From positions 287,917-351,916 of the forward strand of contig NZ_JOEH01000016.1 of the NCBI RefSeq assembly GCF_000719095.1: a stretch of DNA of 64,000 nucleotides, in the 5' to 3' direction. Shown here one piece after another: positions 27,780 to 35,700 of this stretch. Every line of letters starts with the position of its first letter. The first letter of the stretch is position 1. A program made the translations under genes and the position numbers. The notes below the pieces were generated by a model, which worked only from the letters and a program-made list of their open reading frames with translations, was not told the origin of the DNA and ran no database searches. The DNA comes from Streptacidiphilus jeojiense (GTDB lineage Bacteria > Actinomycetota > Actinomycetes > Streptomycetales > Streptomycetaceae).

Positions 27780-28175
27780 TCAGCCGGTGACGGCCAGGGC
27801 GTCGATCTCGACCAGCAGGCCGGCCGGGAGGCCCACGTACACCGTGGTCCGGGCCGGGAAGCCGCCCTCGGGCAGAGCCTTGGCGAACCAGGCGTCGTAG
27901 ACCGCGTTCAGCTCGGCGAAGTGCGCGGTGTCGGTCAGGTAGACCCGCATCATCAGCACGTCGTCCCAGCCGGCGCCGCCCGCCTCCAGCACGGACTGGA
28001 CGTTGCGGAGGGTCTGCTCGATCTGCTCGGTCAGGCCGGGGCCGACCGGGGTCCCGGTGGCCGGGTCGAAGCCGACCTGGCCGGCGACCTGGAGCAGCCC
28101 GCCCTTGGCGACGCCCTGGGAGAAGCTCGCGATCGGGGTCGGGGCCTGGTCGGTGCGGACGACGCTCTTGCTCAT
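27780..28175 (-). CDS. RidA-family enamine/imine deaminase
   Basis: This 131-residue YjgF/YER057c/UK114 protein has the family blocks LLQVAGQVGFDPATG, QTLRNVQSVLEAGGAGWDDVLMMRVYLTD and FPARTTVYVGLPAGLLVEID. R109 is the conserved arginine needed for imine hydrolysis. RidA clears reactive enamine/imine products made by PLP-dependent dehydratases. It is divergent from a D-amino acid deaminase/aldolase-type gene that could release such intermediates, which supports joint function. AGGAG lies about 10 nt before the ATG. Confidence 0.92.
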   Translation of the reverse strand: MSKSVVRTDQAPTPIASFSQGVAKGGLLQVAGQVGFDPATGTPVGPGLTEQIEQTLRNVQSVLEAGGAGWDDVLMMRVYLTDTAHFAELNAVYDAWFAKALPEGGFPARTTVYVGLPAGLLVEIDALAVTG

Positions 28176-28216
28176 GGCGGTGGTACTCCTCGGCGCTGGA
28201 ACGGACGGACGGGCAC

Positions 28217-28265
28217 GGGCGGATCTGTACGGGCGGATCTGTACGGACGAACTGCCGTGCGGCAG
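28217..28265. repeat. Tandem 14-bp repeat and adjacent perfect palindrome between ridA and the deaminase
   Basis: Two exact copies of GGGCGGATCTGTAC lie head to tail at 28217-28230 and 28231-28244. The perfect inverted repeat CTGCCG-TG-CGGCAG follows at 28252-28265. All sit in the 138-bp space between divergent starts, where a shared regulator would bind. Confidence 0.5.
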
Positions 28266-28313
28266 GATATGCAACCAGCATTGCGTCTGCCGCAACACCC
28301 TGTCAGGAGCATC

Positions 28314-29588
28314 GTGGACCACCTCGCGCTGGAGCAGCTCGGCAGCACCCTCCTCGACTGGCGGTTCAAGGGCATGCCGCCCGCCCGTGCGGGCGGCACC
28401 GTCGCCGAGCTGGTGGCGGCCGAGCCCAGCCTCTTCGAGGACGGCTTCACCACCCCGGTGCTCACCCTGGACGCGGACGCGCTGCGCCACAACCTGGCCC
28501 TGATGGCCCGTTGGACCGCGGCCCACGGACTGGCCTTCGCCCCGCACGGCAAGACCCCGCTGGCCCCGCAGCTCTACCGGCGCCAGCTGGAGCTGGGCGC
28601 CTGGGGGATCACCGCCGCCATGCCCTCCCACCTGCGGATGTACCGGGCCTTCGGGGTGCCGCAGGTGTTCCTGGCCAATGAGCTGGTCGACCCGGCCGCG
28701 CTGGCCTGGCTGGCCGCCGAGCTGGACGCCGATCCGGGGTTCCGCTTCGTCTGCTACGTCGACTCGGTGCGCGGCGTGGAACTGATGGAGGCGGCCCTGC
28801 CGACCGGCGTCCGGCCGGTGGACGTGGTCGTCGAGCTGGGCGCGGACGGCGCCCGCACCGGCGTGCGCGGAGTCGCGGCCGCCGTCGAGCTGGCCCGGCG
28901 CGCCGCCGCGAGCCAGCGGCTGCGGCTGGTCGGGGTGGCCGGCTACGAGGGGACCATCGCCACCGTCGACGACCGTGCCCTGGTCCGGGCCTGGCTGGCC
29001 GACCTGGTGGAGACGGCCCACCGGGTGGACGCCGCCGGGCTGTTCGCCGGCACCGAGGAGATCGTGGTCAGCGCCGGCGGCAGCGAGCACTTCGACCTGG
29101 TCGCCGAGGCGCTGACCGAACCGGCGCTGCGGCTCTCCCGGCCGGTGCTGCGGCTGCTGCGCAGCGGCGCTTACGTCACCCATGACGCGCTGCACTACGC
29201 CGGGATCTCGCCGCTGCGCGACGCCGCCGAGGCGGAGCGGCTGCGGCCCGCGCTGCGGCTGTGGGCCCAGGTCGTCTCCCGGCCCGAGCCCGGACTGGCC
29301 CTGCTCAACGCGGGCAAGCGGGACCTCCCCTACGACCTCGGCCTGCCGCTGCCGGAGCTGGTCCGCGACCCCGGCACCGGCGCGCAGCGCCCGGCCGCCG
29401 GGCTGACCGTCGACAAGCTCGCCGACCAGCACGCCTTCGTGACGGTCGCCCCGGGCGCCGAGGTCAACGTCGGCGACTGGGTCGCGCTGGGCCTCTCGCA
29501 CCCCTGCACGGCCTTCGAGAAGTGGCAGCTGATCCCCGAGGTCGAGGCGGACGGCACCGTGGTCGACCTGATCCGGACCTTCTTCTGA
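28314..29588 (+). CDS. PLP-dependent amino acid deaminase/aldolase (D-serine/D-threonine type, fold III)
   Basis: This protein has about 424 residues. The alanine-racemase-like barrel has the PLP lysine K80 in FAPHGKTPLAPQ, and VELGADGARTGVR and VSAGGSEHFDL follow. The C-terminal beta domain (LLNAGKRDLPYDLGLPLP, DQHAFV, LGLSHPCTAFEKW) carries the His and Cys that bind metal in D-threonine aldolase and D-serine dehydratase. The likely role is deamination or cleavage of D-amino acids. GTG 28314 has AGGAG only 4 nt ahead; ATG 28269 is an alternative. It overlaps the deacylase gene (TGATG). Confidence 0.85.
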   Translation: MDHLALEQLGSTLLDWRFKGMPPARAGGTVAELVAAEPSLFEDGFTTPVLTLDADALRHNLALMARWTAAHGLAFAPHGKTPLAPQLYRRQLELGAWGITAAMPSHLRMYRAFGVPQVFLANELVDPAALAWLAAELDADPGFRFVCYVDSVRGVELMEAALPTGVRPVDVVVELGADGARTGVRGVAAAVELARRAAASQRLRLVGVAGYEGTIATVDDRALVRAWLADLVETAHRVDAAGLFAGTEEIVVSAGGSEHFDLVAEALTEPALRLSRPVLRLLRSGAYVTHDALHYAGISPLRDAAEAERLRPALRLWAQVVSRPEPGLALLNAGKRDLPYDLGLPLPELVRDPGTGAQRPAAGLTVDKLADQHAFVTVAPGAEVNVGDWVALGLSHPCTAFEKWQLIPEVEADGTVVDLIRTFF

Positions 29589-31252
29589 TGCCTGCGACGA
29601 CGAGTCAGGGGGCCCGTCAGGACCTCCTGCTCCGCGGCGCGCTGGTGGTGGACGGCTCCGGCGGGACCCCGTACCTCGCCGACTCGCTCGTCCGGGACGG
29701 ACGGATCGCACTGATCCACCGTGAGTCCGACCCCGGCCCCCGCCCCGGCACCACCGGCCGCACCGTCGACGCCGACGGCCTGGCGCTCACCCCCGGCTTC
29801 ATCGACATGCACGCCCACTCCGACCTGGCCCTGCTCACCGACCCCGGGCACGAGGCCAAGGCCGCCCAGGGCGTCACCCTGGAGGTGCTCGGCCAGGACG
29901 GCCTCTCCTACGCCCCGGTCGACGACGCCACCCTGGCCGGGCTGCGGGTTCAACTCGCCGGCTGGAACGGCGATCCAGAAGGCCTGGACTGGTCCTGGCG
30001 CAGCGTCGGCGAGTACCTGGACCGGCTGGACGCCGGACCGCTGGGCGGCGGACTGGCCGTCAACGCCGCCTACCTGGTCCCGCACGGCACCCTGCGCGCC
30101 CTGGTGCTGGGCTGGGAGGACCGCGCCGCCACCGCGGCCGAGCTGGAGCTGATGGACCGCCACCTGGACCGGGCCCTGGCCGAGGGCGCCATGGGCCTGT
30201 CCGCCGGGCTCAGCTACTCCCCCGGCATGTACGCCGACACCGCCGAACTGGTGGCGCTGTGCCGGACGGTGGCCGCCCGCGGCGGCTACTTCTGCCCGCA
30301 CCACCGCTCCTACGGCGCCCACGCCCTGGCGGCCTACGCCGAGATGACCGAGGTGGCCCGGCAGTCCGGCTGCGCCCTGCACCTGGCCCACGCCACCATG
30401 AACTTCCAGGTCAACGCGGGCCGGGCGGGCGAGCTGCTGCAGCTGCTGGACGCCGCGCTCGCCGACGGCGTGGACCTGACCCTGGACAGCTACCCCTACC
30501 TGCCCGGGTCCACCACCCTGGCCGCACTGCTGCCCGGCTGGGCCACCGCCGGCGGCCCCGAGGAGACACTGCGCCGGCTGGCGTCGCCGGCCGTGCTCGC
30601 CCGGATCCGCGCCGACCTGGAGCTGCACGGCTCGGACGGCTGCCACGGCGTGGTCGCCGACTGGGACACCGTTCAGGTCAGCGGGGTGCGCCGGGCCGAG
30701 CTGCGGTCCACCGTGGGCCTGACGGTCAGCCAACTCGCGGCCAGGGACGGCGTCGACCCCTTCACCGCCTATGTCGACCTGCTGCGCGCGGACGGACTGG
30801 GGACCACCGTGCTGCAGCACGTCGGCCACGAGGAGAACGTCCGGGCGATCATGCGGCACCCCGCGCACACCGGTGGCAGCGACGGGCTGCTGGTCGGCGA
30901 CCGGCCGCACCCCCGGGCCTGGGGCACCTTCCCGCGCTACCTCGGCCACTACGTGCGCACCGAGGGAGTGCTCGGGCTGGCCGAGTGCGTGCGGCACCTC
31001 TCCGCCGGCCCGGCCCGGCGGCTCGGCCTGACCGACCGCGGCCTGGTCCGCGAGGGCTTCCGGGCCGACCTGGTGCTACTGGACCCGCAGACGGTGGCGG
31101 CCGGGGCGACCTACGAGCAGCCGCGCGCCGCGCCGTCCGGCATCCCCTACGTCCTGGTGGACGGCGTCCCGGTGGTCGACGACCATCGGCGCACCGCCGC
31201 CACCCCCGGACGCAGCGTCAGACGGGGCGTCAGCCGATCGAGCTCTCGTTGA
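29588..31252 (+). CDS. N-acyl-D-amino acid deacylase (D-aminoacylase) family amidohydrolase
   Basis: This 554-residue amidohydrolase has the metal HxH in GFIDMHAHSDLALL, then GAMGLSAGLSYSPGMYA and YFCPHHRSYG. HLAHATMNFQVNAGRA comes next, with TLDSYPYLPGST further on. The C-terminal catalytic block GGSDGLLVGDRPHPRAWGTFPRYLGHY is typical of D-aminoacylases. The usual GNCG motif with its cysteine metal ligand is replaced by LGQDGLS. The start overlaps the upstream deaminase stop by one base, so both are made together: deacylation would deliver D-amino acids to the deaminase. The 3' end overlaps the converging GH5 gene by 23 bp. Confidence 0.9.
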   Translation: MPATTSQGARQDLLLRGALVVDGSGGTPYLADSLVRDGRIALIHRESDPGPRPGTTGRTVDADGLALTPGFIDMHAHSDLALLTDPGHEAKAAQGVTLEVLGQDGLSYAPVDDATLAGLRVQLAGWNGDPEGLDWSWRSVGEYLDRLDAGPLGGGLAVNAAYLVPHGTLRALVLGWEDRAATAAELELMDRHLDRALAEGAMGLSAGLSYSPGMYADTAELVALCRTVAARGGYFCPHHRSYGAHALAAYAEMTEVARQSGCALHLAHATMNFQVNAGRAGELLQLLDAALADGVDLTLDSYPYLPGSTTLAALLPGWATAGGPEETLRRLASPAVLARIRADLELHGSDGCHGVVADWDTVQVSGVRRAELRSTVGLTVSQLAARDGVDPFTAYVDLLRADGLGTTVLQHVGHEENVRAIMRHPAHTGGSDGLLVGDRPHPRAWGTFPRYLGHYVRTEGVLGLAECVRHLSAGPARRLGLTDRGLVREGFRADLVLLDPQTVAAGATYEQPRAAPSGIPYVLVDGVPVVDDHRRTAATPGRSVRRGVSRSSSR

Positions 31253-32696
31253 CGCCCGGCACCGTCGGGGTGATCACCAGATGGTGCGTCACCCCCGGCG
31301 TCGCCTTCACCGTCAGCGACAGGATGTGCCGGCTCGCGTCCCACTTCGCCTTGTAGTCCCCGTTGAGCTGGACGTCGCCGCCGTCCGGGAAGTCGCCCGG
31401 CGGCAGGTAGACGTCGGTGCTGCCGGTGACGCCGGCCTTGTCGTTCCAGTCCATGGTCAGCTCCAGCGTGGACTTGTCGTAGCTGAAGTCCACCGGCTGC
31501 CCGGCGATGGCCCGCGGATAGGCGGTGGCCAGCACGTCGGCGATGTCGGAGGGCTTGCCCGGCGCCTTCCACGGCGACCAGCTGCCCGGATCGCTGGACC
31601 AGTAGGCCGATCCGATCATCATGGTGTCGAGCAGCGTCTGGATGTGGTCGACGTAGAGGTGCGCCCCGTCCTGGGTGGCGTCCAGGCCCCACTCGCCCAT
31701 CAGCACCGGCGCGTCCATCCGCGCCGCGGTCCGCTGCACCTGGGTCTGCCAGGAGGCCAGCGTACGGTCCGTCAGGTACTGGTCGGTGCCGCTGTAGGTG
31801 CCGCCGGAGTCGATGGGGGCCGGGTAGAGGTGCGGCGCGTAGCCGATCCTGGCCTCGGCGCCCGGGGTGGCCGTCCTCGGGTCGTCCAGCTTGGGCAGGG
31901 CGCTGGGCAGGCCGTAGTTGGTGGTGGCCGCCTCGGGCTCGACGAAGATCCAGTGGTTCGGGTCCACGGTCCTGATGGCGTCGATGGCGTTCTGGTACAG
32001 GTGCGCCAGTGGCCCCGTCTCGAAGGCCGGGCCCTGCACCGAGCCGCCCCAGGGCTCGTTCATCAGGTCGTAGCCGAGCACGGTGTTGTTCCTGGCGAAG
32101 TACGAGGCGACATGGGTCCAGGCCGCGACGTACTGCTGCTGGTACTCCGGGTGGTCGGTCCGGGTCCCCCAGAACTCGTCGTAGGCGTGGGTCACCCCGG
32201 GCTGGACGTAGGTCATCTCCCACGGGCTCTGCACGGTGGCGGCGAGGCCGCCGCTGTCGGTGGCCCAGCCGGGGGCGCCGTTGCCGCCGACCGCGGCCCC
32301 GTACACGTCCTGGTGCATGTCCAGCAGCACCTGGTAGCCCTGCGCCTGGTACCAGCCGATGCGCTGCCTGACCTCGGCCAGGTAGTGGTCGTCGTACACC
32401 CCGGGCTCGGGCTCGACATCGCTCCACTGGATCAGGTAGCGCACGAAATCCGTGCCCAGAGTGTTGTATTCCGCGGCCACGTCGGCCTGTTTGATCCAGG
32501 GCATTCCGTCAGCCGAGTACTTGGAGCTGCTGGAGGTGTTCAGTCCGTAGAGGATCAGAGCGCGGCCCTGCGAATCCGTGATGAATCGCTCCTGCCACGC
32601 ACCGTGCCCGGAGGGCTTCGCCCCCACCGCCCCCAGTAGTCCTATCGCGCAGGCCAGAACCACCAGGTTCACCAGCCATCGCCGCAGCCGCGCCAC
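31230..32696 (-). CDS. GH5-family glycoside hydrolase, endoglycoceramidase-like
   Basis: This protein has about 488 residues: an N-terminal membrane or signal helix (LVNLVVLACAIGLLGAVGA), then a GH5 barrel. It has LLDMHQDVYG, the acid/base E214 in LMNEPWGGS and the nucleophile E335 in LMGEWGLD. The HQDVYG block and the large barrel insertions resemble endoglycoceramidases and related clan GH-A enzymes rather than plain cellulases. A C-terminal beta-sandwich (about 400-488) ends the chain. The start is uncertain: GTG 32696 precedes the hydrophobic helix directly, while ATG 32774 would add 26 residues. It is probably lipid-anchored or secreted. Confidence 0.85.
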   Translation of the reverse strand: MARLRRWLVNLVVLACAIGLLGAVGAKPSGHGAWQERFITDSQGRALILYGLNTSSSSKYSADGMPWIKQADVAAEYNTLGTDFVRYLIQWSDVEPEPGVYDDHYLAEVRQRIGWYQAQGYQVLLDMHQDVYGAAVGGNGAPGWATDSGGLAATVQSPWEMTYVQPGVTHAYDEFWGTRTDHPEYQQQYVAAWTHVASYFARNNTVLGYDLMNEPWGGSVQGPAFETGPLAHLYQNAIDAIRTVDPNHWIFVEPEAATTNYGLPSALPKLDDPRTATPGAEARIGYAPHLYPAPIDSGGTYSGTDQYLTDRTLASWQTQVQRTAARMDAPVLMGEWGLDATQDGAHLYVDHIQTLLDTMMIGSAYWSSDPGSWSPWKAPGKPSDIADVLATAYPRAIAGQPVDFSYDKSTLELTMDWNDKAGVTGSTDVYLPPGDFPDGGDVQLNGDYKAKWDASRHILSLTVKATPGVTHHLVITPTVPGVNESSIG

Positions 32697-32872
32697 TAGC
32701 CCCACACCCCGCCCGCCCCGAAGTACCGATCCGGTGATCCTAGATCGCCGGAACCATACATCCCACTCTGGCAATGTCCTGATTCAGTACCAAGATGTCA
32801 CGGCGTATTCGCAGGTTGAGATTGTCGGGGAACGGCTGTCCAGACGGATCGTCCGGCACTAGAGTCCGGCGC

Positions 32873-33892
32873 ATGGCCATGATCGAGCAGCGTCCCTCCC
32901 TCCTGCGTGCGGCCGTGTCGCGCGCGCTGACGGGACGGAAGGTCGCCTACGCCGGCGGCCTGGTGACGCTGCTTCTGGTGCTGCTGTTCGGGACGGACTC
33001 ACTGCTCTTCTGGTTCACCCAGAACTACGGCGACCTGCTGATACCCGGCTCCCTGGGCGTTCCGGTGCTGCTGCCCGGGCTGCGCTTCACCCGCTTCGCC
33101 CAGGAGAGCTGGACCGCGCTGGGCTGCGAGGACTTCGCCGCGCTGCTGCTGGTCGGCACGGTGGTCCGGCTGCTCGCCCGGCACCGCCGCAACTTCCCCA
33201 GCTCCGGGCGGCTGCACCGGTTCTTCGTCGGCTGGGGCGCGCTGATGGCCGGCGGGCTGCTCTCCGGCTTCTTCCGCGGCCTGGTCGTGGCCCGGGAGGT
33301 GGCCGGCGGACCGCTGGCCTACTTCGGCTACCCCGCACTGGGCGCGCTGGTCAGCCTGGTCTGGTGCGTGGCGCTGGGCTGGATCCCGGGCCTGGCCGCG
33401 GTGTTCGCCGTGGTCCCGGCCGCGGCGGTGGAACGCGCCCGCGAGTGGTGGGCCGAGAGCGGCCGGCTGGTGCTGGTCTACCTGGTCGAGCCGACCAGGG
33501 AGCTGGGCGGCCGGGCGGCCCGCCGCTGGCGGGCCGGGAGCGGACCGGCGCGGGTCGCGAAGCTGCGGCTGAGCCTGGGGCTGAAGCTGGCGGCGGCGCT
33601 CGCGGCGGGTAAGAAACTGACGGCCCGGCTGAACCTGCCGAGCGGGCTGAAGCTCCCGTCGAAGGCCGGGCTGTCCGCCGCGCTGAAGCTGCCCGCCAAG
33701 GTCAGGCTCCCCGCCAAGGTGAAGCTGCCGGCCAAGGTGAAGCTGCCCGCCAAGGTGAGGCTGCCGAGCCGGCCGAAGCTCCCGTCCGGTGTCAGACTGC
33801 CGGTGAAGTTCCCACGTCAGCGCACCGGCAGCGGTGACGACACCAGTCCGCATGACGAAAACCACAAGGCATCCAGCACCCAGGCCCCGTAG
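32873..33892 (+). CDS. Membrane protein with a C-terminal cationic hexapeptide repeat
   Basis: This 339-residue protein belongs to no family recognised here. The first 200 residues hold five or six hydrophobic segments (AGGLVTLLLVLLFG, LLLVGTVVRLLA, GALMAGGLLSGFF, YPALGALVSLVWCVALGWI, GLAAVFAVVPAAAVE). After a helical, basic stretch, residues 272-313 are seven hexapeptides of the form [KR]LPxxV (KLPAKV, RLPAKV and variants). The tail is polar and acidic (SGDDTSPHDENHKASS). The cationic repeat suggests binding to anionic lipids, teichoic polymers or nucleic acid. The start is ATG 32873 or 32879. The aminotransferase gene begins 11 bp after the stop. Confidence 0.75.
   Translation: MAMIEQRPSLLRAAVSRALTGRKVAYAGGLVTLLLVLLFGTDSLLFWFTQNYGDLLIPGSLGVPVLLPGLRFTRFAQESWTALGCEDFAALLLVGTVVRLLARHRRNFPSSGRLHRFFVGWGALMAGGLLSGFFRGLVVAREVAGGPLAYFGYPALGALVSLVWCVALGWIPGLAAVFAVVPAAAVERAREWWAESGRLVLVYLVEPTRELGGRAARRWRAGSGPARVAKLRLSLGLKLAAALAAGKKLTARLNLPSGLKLPSKAGLSAALKLPAKVRLPAKVKLPAKVKLPAKVRLPSRPKLPSGVRLPVKFPRQRTGSGDDTSPHDENHKASSTQAP
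33686..33811 (+). repeat. Seven 18-bp units encoding [KR]LPxxV hexapeptides
   Basis: The units begin at 33686, 33704, 33722, 33740, 33758, 33776 and 33794. The first four are nearly identical in both DNA and protein (KLPAKV or RLPAKV); the last three have diverged (RLPSRP, KLPSGV, RLPVKF). The high identity of the first units suggests recent expansion by slippage or unequal recombination. Confidence 0.9.
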
Positions 33893-33903
33893 AGTACCGA
33901 GCC

Positions 33904-35118
33904 ATGCAGGTGATCCAGTCCAGCAAGCTCGCCAATGTCTGCTACGACATCCGCGGACCGATCCTCGACGAGGCCATGCGCCTCGAGGAGCAGGGCCACC
34001 GGATCCTCAAGCTGAACACCGGGAACCCGGCACCCTTCGGCTTCGAGGCACCGCCCGAGATCCTGCAGGACATCCTGCGCAACCTCGCCAACGCACACGG
34101 GTACGGCGACTCCAAGGGGCTGCTGGCGGCCCGCCGCGCCGTGGTGATGCACTACGAGGACCTCGGCTTCGAGGATCTGACGGTCGATGACGTCTACATC
34201 GGCAACGGCGTCTCCGAGCTGATCCAGATGGCCATGCAGGCGCTGCTGGACGACGGCGACGAGGTGCTCGTCCCGGCGCCGGACTACCCGCTGTGGACCG
34301 CCTCGGTGAGCCTGTCCGGCGGCACCGCCGTGCACTACCGCTGCGACGAGCAGGCCGACTGGTACCCGGACCTGGCCGACATCGAGGCCAAGATCACCGA
34401 CCGCACCCGCGGCATCGTGATCATCAACCCGAACAACCCCACCGGCGCCGTCTACGACGACGAGCTGCTGCGCGGCCTCACCGAGATCGCCCGCCGCAAC
34501 AACCTGATCATCTACTCGGACGAGATCTACGACAAGATCCTCTACGACGACGTCACCCACACCCCCACCGCGCTGCTCGCCCCGGACCTGCTGTGCTTCA
34601 CCTTCAACGGGCTGTCCAAGGCCTACCGGGTGGCCGGCTTCCGCTCCGGCTGGATGACCGTCTCCGGCCCCAGGGACCACGCCCGCAGCTACATCGAGGG
34701 TCTGAACGTGCTGGCCACCATGCGGCTCTGCGCCAACATGCCGGCCCAGCACGCCATCGCCGCCGCCCTCGGCGGCCGGCAGTCCATCAAGGACCTGGTC
34801 CTCCCCGGCGGCCGGCTGCTGGAGCAGCGGGACGTGGCCTGGAAGCTGCTCAACGACATCCCCGGCGTCTCCTGCGTCAAGCCCAAGGGCGCGCTCTACG
34901 CCTTCCCCAAGCTCGACCCCAAGGTCTACCGGGTCAAGGACGACGCCCAGCTGGTGCTGGACCTGCTGAAGCAGGAGCACATCTACGTGGTCCAGGGCAC
35001 CGGCTTCAACTGGCCCGACCCGGACCACTTCCGCCTGGTCACCCTGCCCCGCGCGGAGGACCTGGCCGAGGCGGTCACCCGGATCGGCCACTTCCTGGAC
35101 GGCTACAGCCAGCCCTGA
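33904..35118 (+). CDS. PLP-dependent class I aminotransferase (alanine aminotransferase, AlaA/AspC-like)
   Basis: This 404-residue fold-type I aminotransferase has the cofactor lysine K239 in TFNGLSKAYRVAGFRSGW. NPNNPTGAVYDDELL lies before the Asp/Tyr pair in IIYSDEIYDKILYDD, and the carboxylate-binding Arg is in DHFRLVTLP. The N-terminal LNTGNPAPFGFEAPPEIL is typical of the AlaA/AlaT group that makes alanine from pyruvate and glutamate. The gene starts 11 bp after the repeat-bearing membrane protein, so both may be co-transcribed. Confidence 0.93.
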   Translation: MQVIQSSKLANVCYDIRGPILDEAMRLEEQGHRILKLNTGNPAPFGFEAPPEILQDILRNLANAHGYGDSKGLLAARRAVVMHYEDLGFEDLTVDDVYIGNGVSELIQMAMQALLDDGDEVLVPAPDYPLWTASVSLSGGTAVHYRCDEQADWYPDLADIEAKITDRTRGIVIINPNNPTGAVYDDELLRGLTEIARRNNLIIYSDEIYDKILYDDVTHTPTALLAPDLLCFTFNGLSKAYRVAGFRSGWMTVSGPRDHARSYIEGLNVLATMRLCANMPAQHAIAAALGGRQSIKDLVLPGGRLLEQRDVAWKLLNDIPGVSCVKPKGALYAFPKLDPKVYRVKDDAQLVLDLLKQEHIYVVQGTGFNWPDPDHFRLVTLPRAEDLAEAVTRIGHFLDGYSQP

Positions 35119-35170
35119 ACCGGGACGGCGCCGGGCCCGGGACGGGGATCGGGGCGAAATGCGATCCAGT

Positions 35171-35193
35171 TTGGACTGAGTCCAAGTTAGGAT
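35171..35193 (+). promoter_or_regulatory. Perfect 7-1-7 palindrome with adjacent -10 box
   Basis: TTGGACT-G-AGTCCAA (35171-35185) is a perfect 15-bp inverted repeat. TAGGAT at 35188-35193, 2 bp further on, is a good actinobacterial -10. A repressor bound to the palindrome would block RNA polymerase. The 7-1-7 shape is like Fur-family boxes, but the sequence matches none known to me. Confidence 0.55.
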
Positions 35194-35235
35194 GGTGTCC
35201 CGCACATCGTCACCAGCATGCCCCGAGGGCGCCCC

Positions 35236-35700
35236 ATGTACGAGCAGCCCAAGACCCTTCCCGCCTACCGGCGCGCACCGACCCGGGTCCAATCCGGACA
35301 GACGCCGGTCCACAACAGCAGCGCGCACAGCAGCACCGTCCCGGCCCCGCAGCGTGACACCCGGCTGGTCGGCCATCTCGCGGCGCTGCGCTCCGCCACC
35401 GAGGCGGTCCGGCAGGCCGCCGAGGACCGGGCGCAGCAGGCCGAGCTGGATGCCGCGCTCAAGCAGATCGGCACCAGGATCCACGAGGTCTCGGCCGTCT
35501 CGGACCGGGCCGCCGGCGTCCTGCCGTCAGTCCCGTCCGCCGGTGGCCGCCCGCTCCGCGAGCTGCACCAGCAGGCCCACGCACTGGCCGGGCGGCTGCT
35601 GGTGGTCGCCGCCGCGCAGCAGGACACCGCCACCGCGATGCTGGCGTGCCGCCGCATGGACGCCCATGCGACGGCACTGTCGACCCTTGCGGTGGGCTAG
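35236..35700 (+). CDS. Hypothetical helical protein under a palindromic operator
   Basis: This 154-residue protein is not recognised. Residues 1-50 are polar and disordered ([20 protein letters not shown]). Residues 50-110 form amphipathic helices ([43 protein letters not shown]). A C-terminal helix pair follows ([37 protein letters not shown]). There is no membrane segment or signal peptide. ATG 35236 has GAGGG 6 nt ahead; ATG 35218 is weaker. The stop overlaps the converging pckG stop by 4 bp. The perfect palindrome beside its -10 box suggests tight control. Confidence 0.65.
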   Translation: MYEQPKTLPAYRRAPTRVQSGQTPVHNSSAHSSTVPAPQRDTRLVGHLAALRSATEAVRQAAEDRAQQAELDAALKQIGTRIHEVSAVSDRAAGVLPSVPSAGGRPLRELHQQAHALAGRLLVVAAAQQDTATAMLACRRMDAHATALSTLAVG

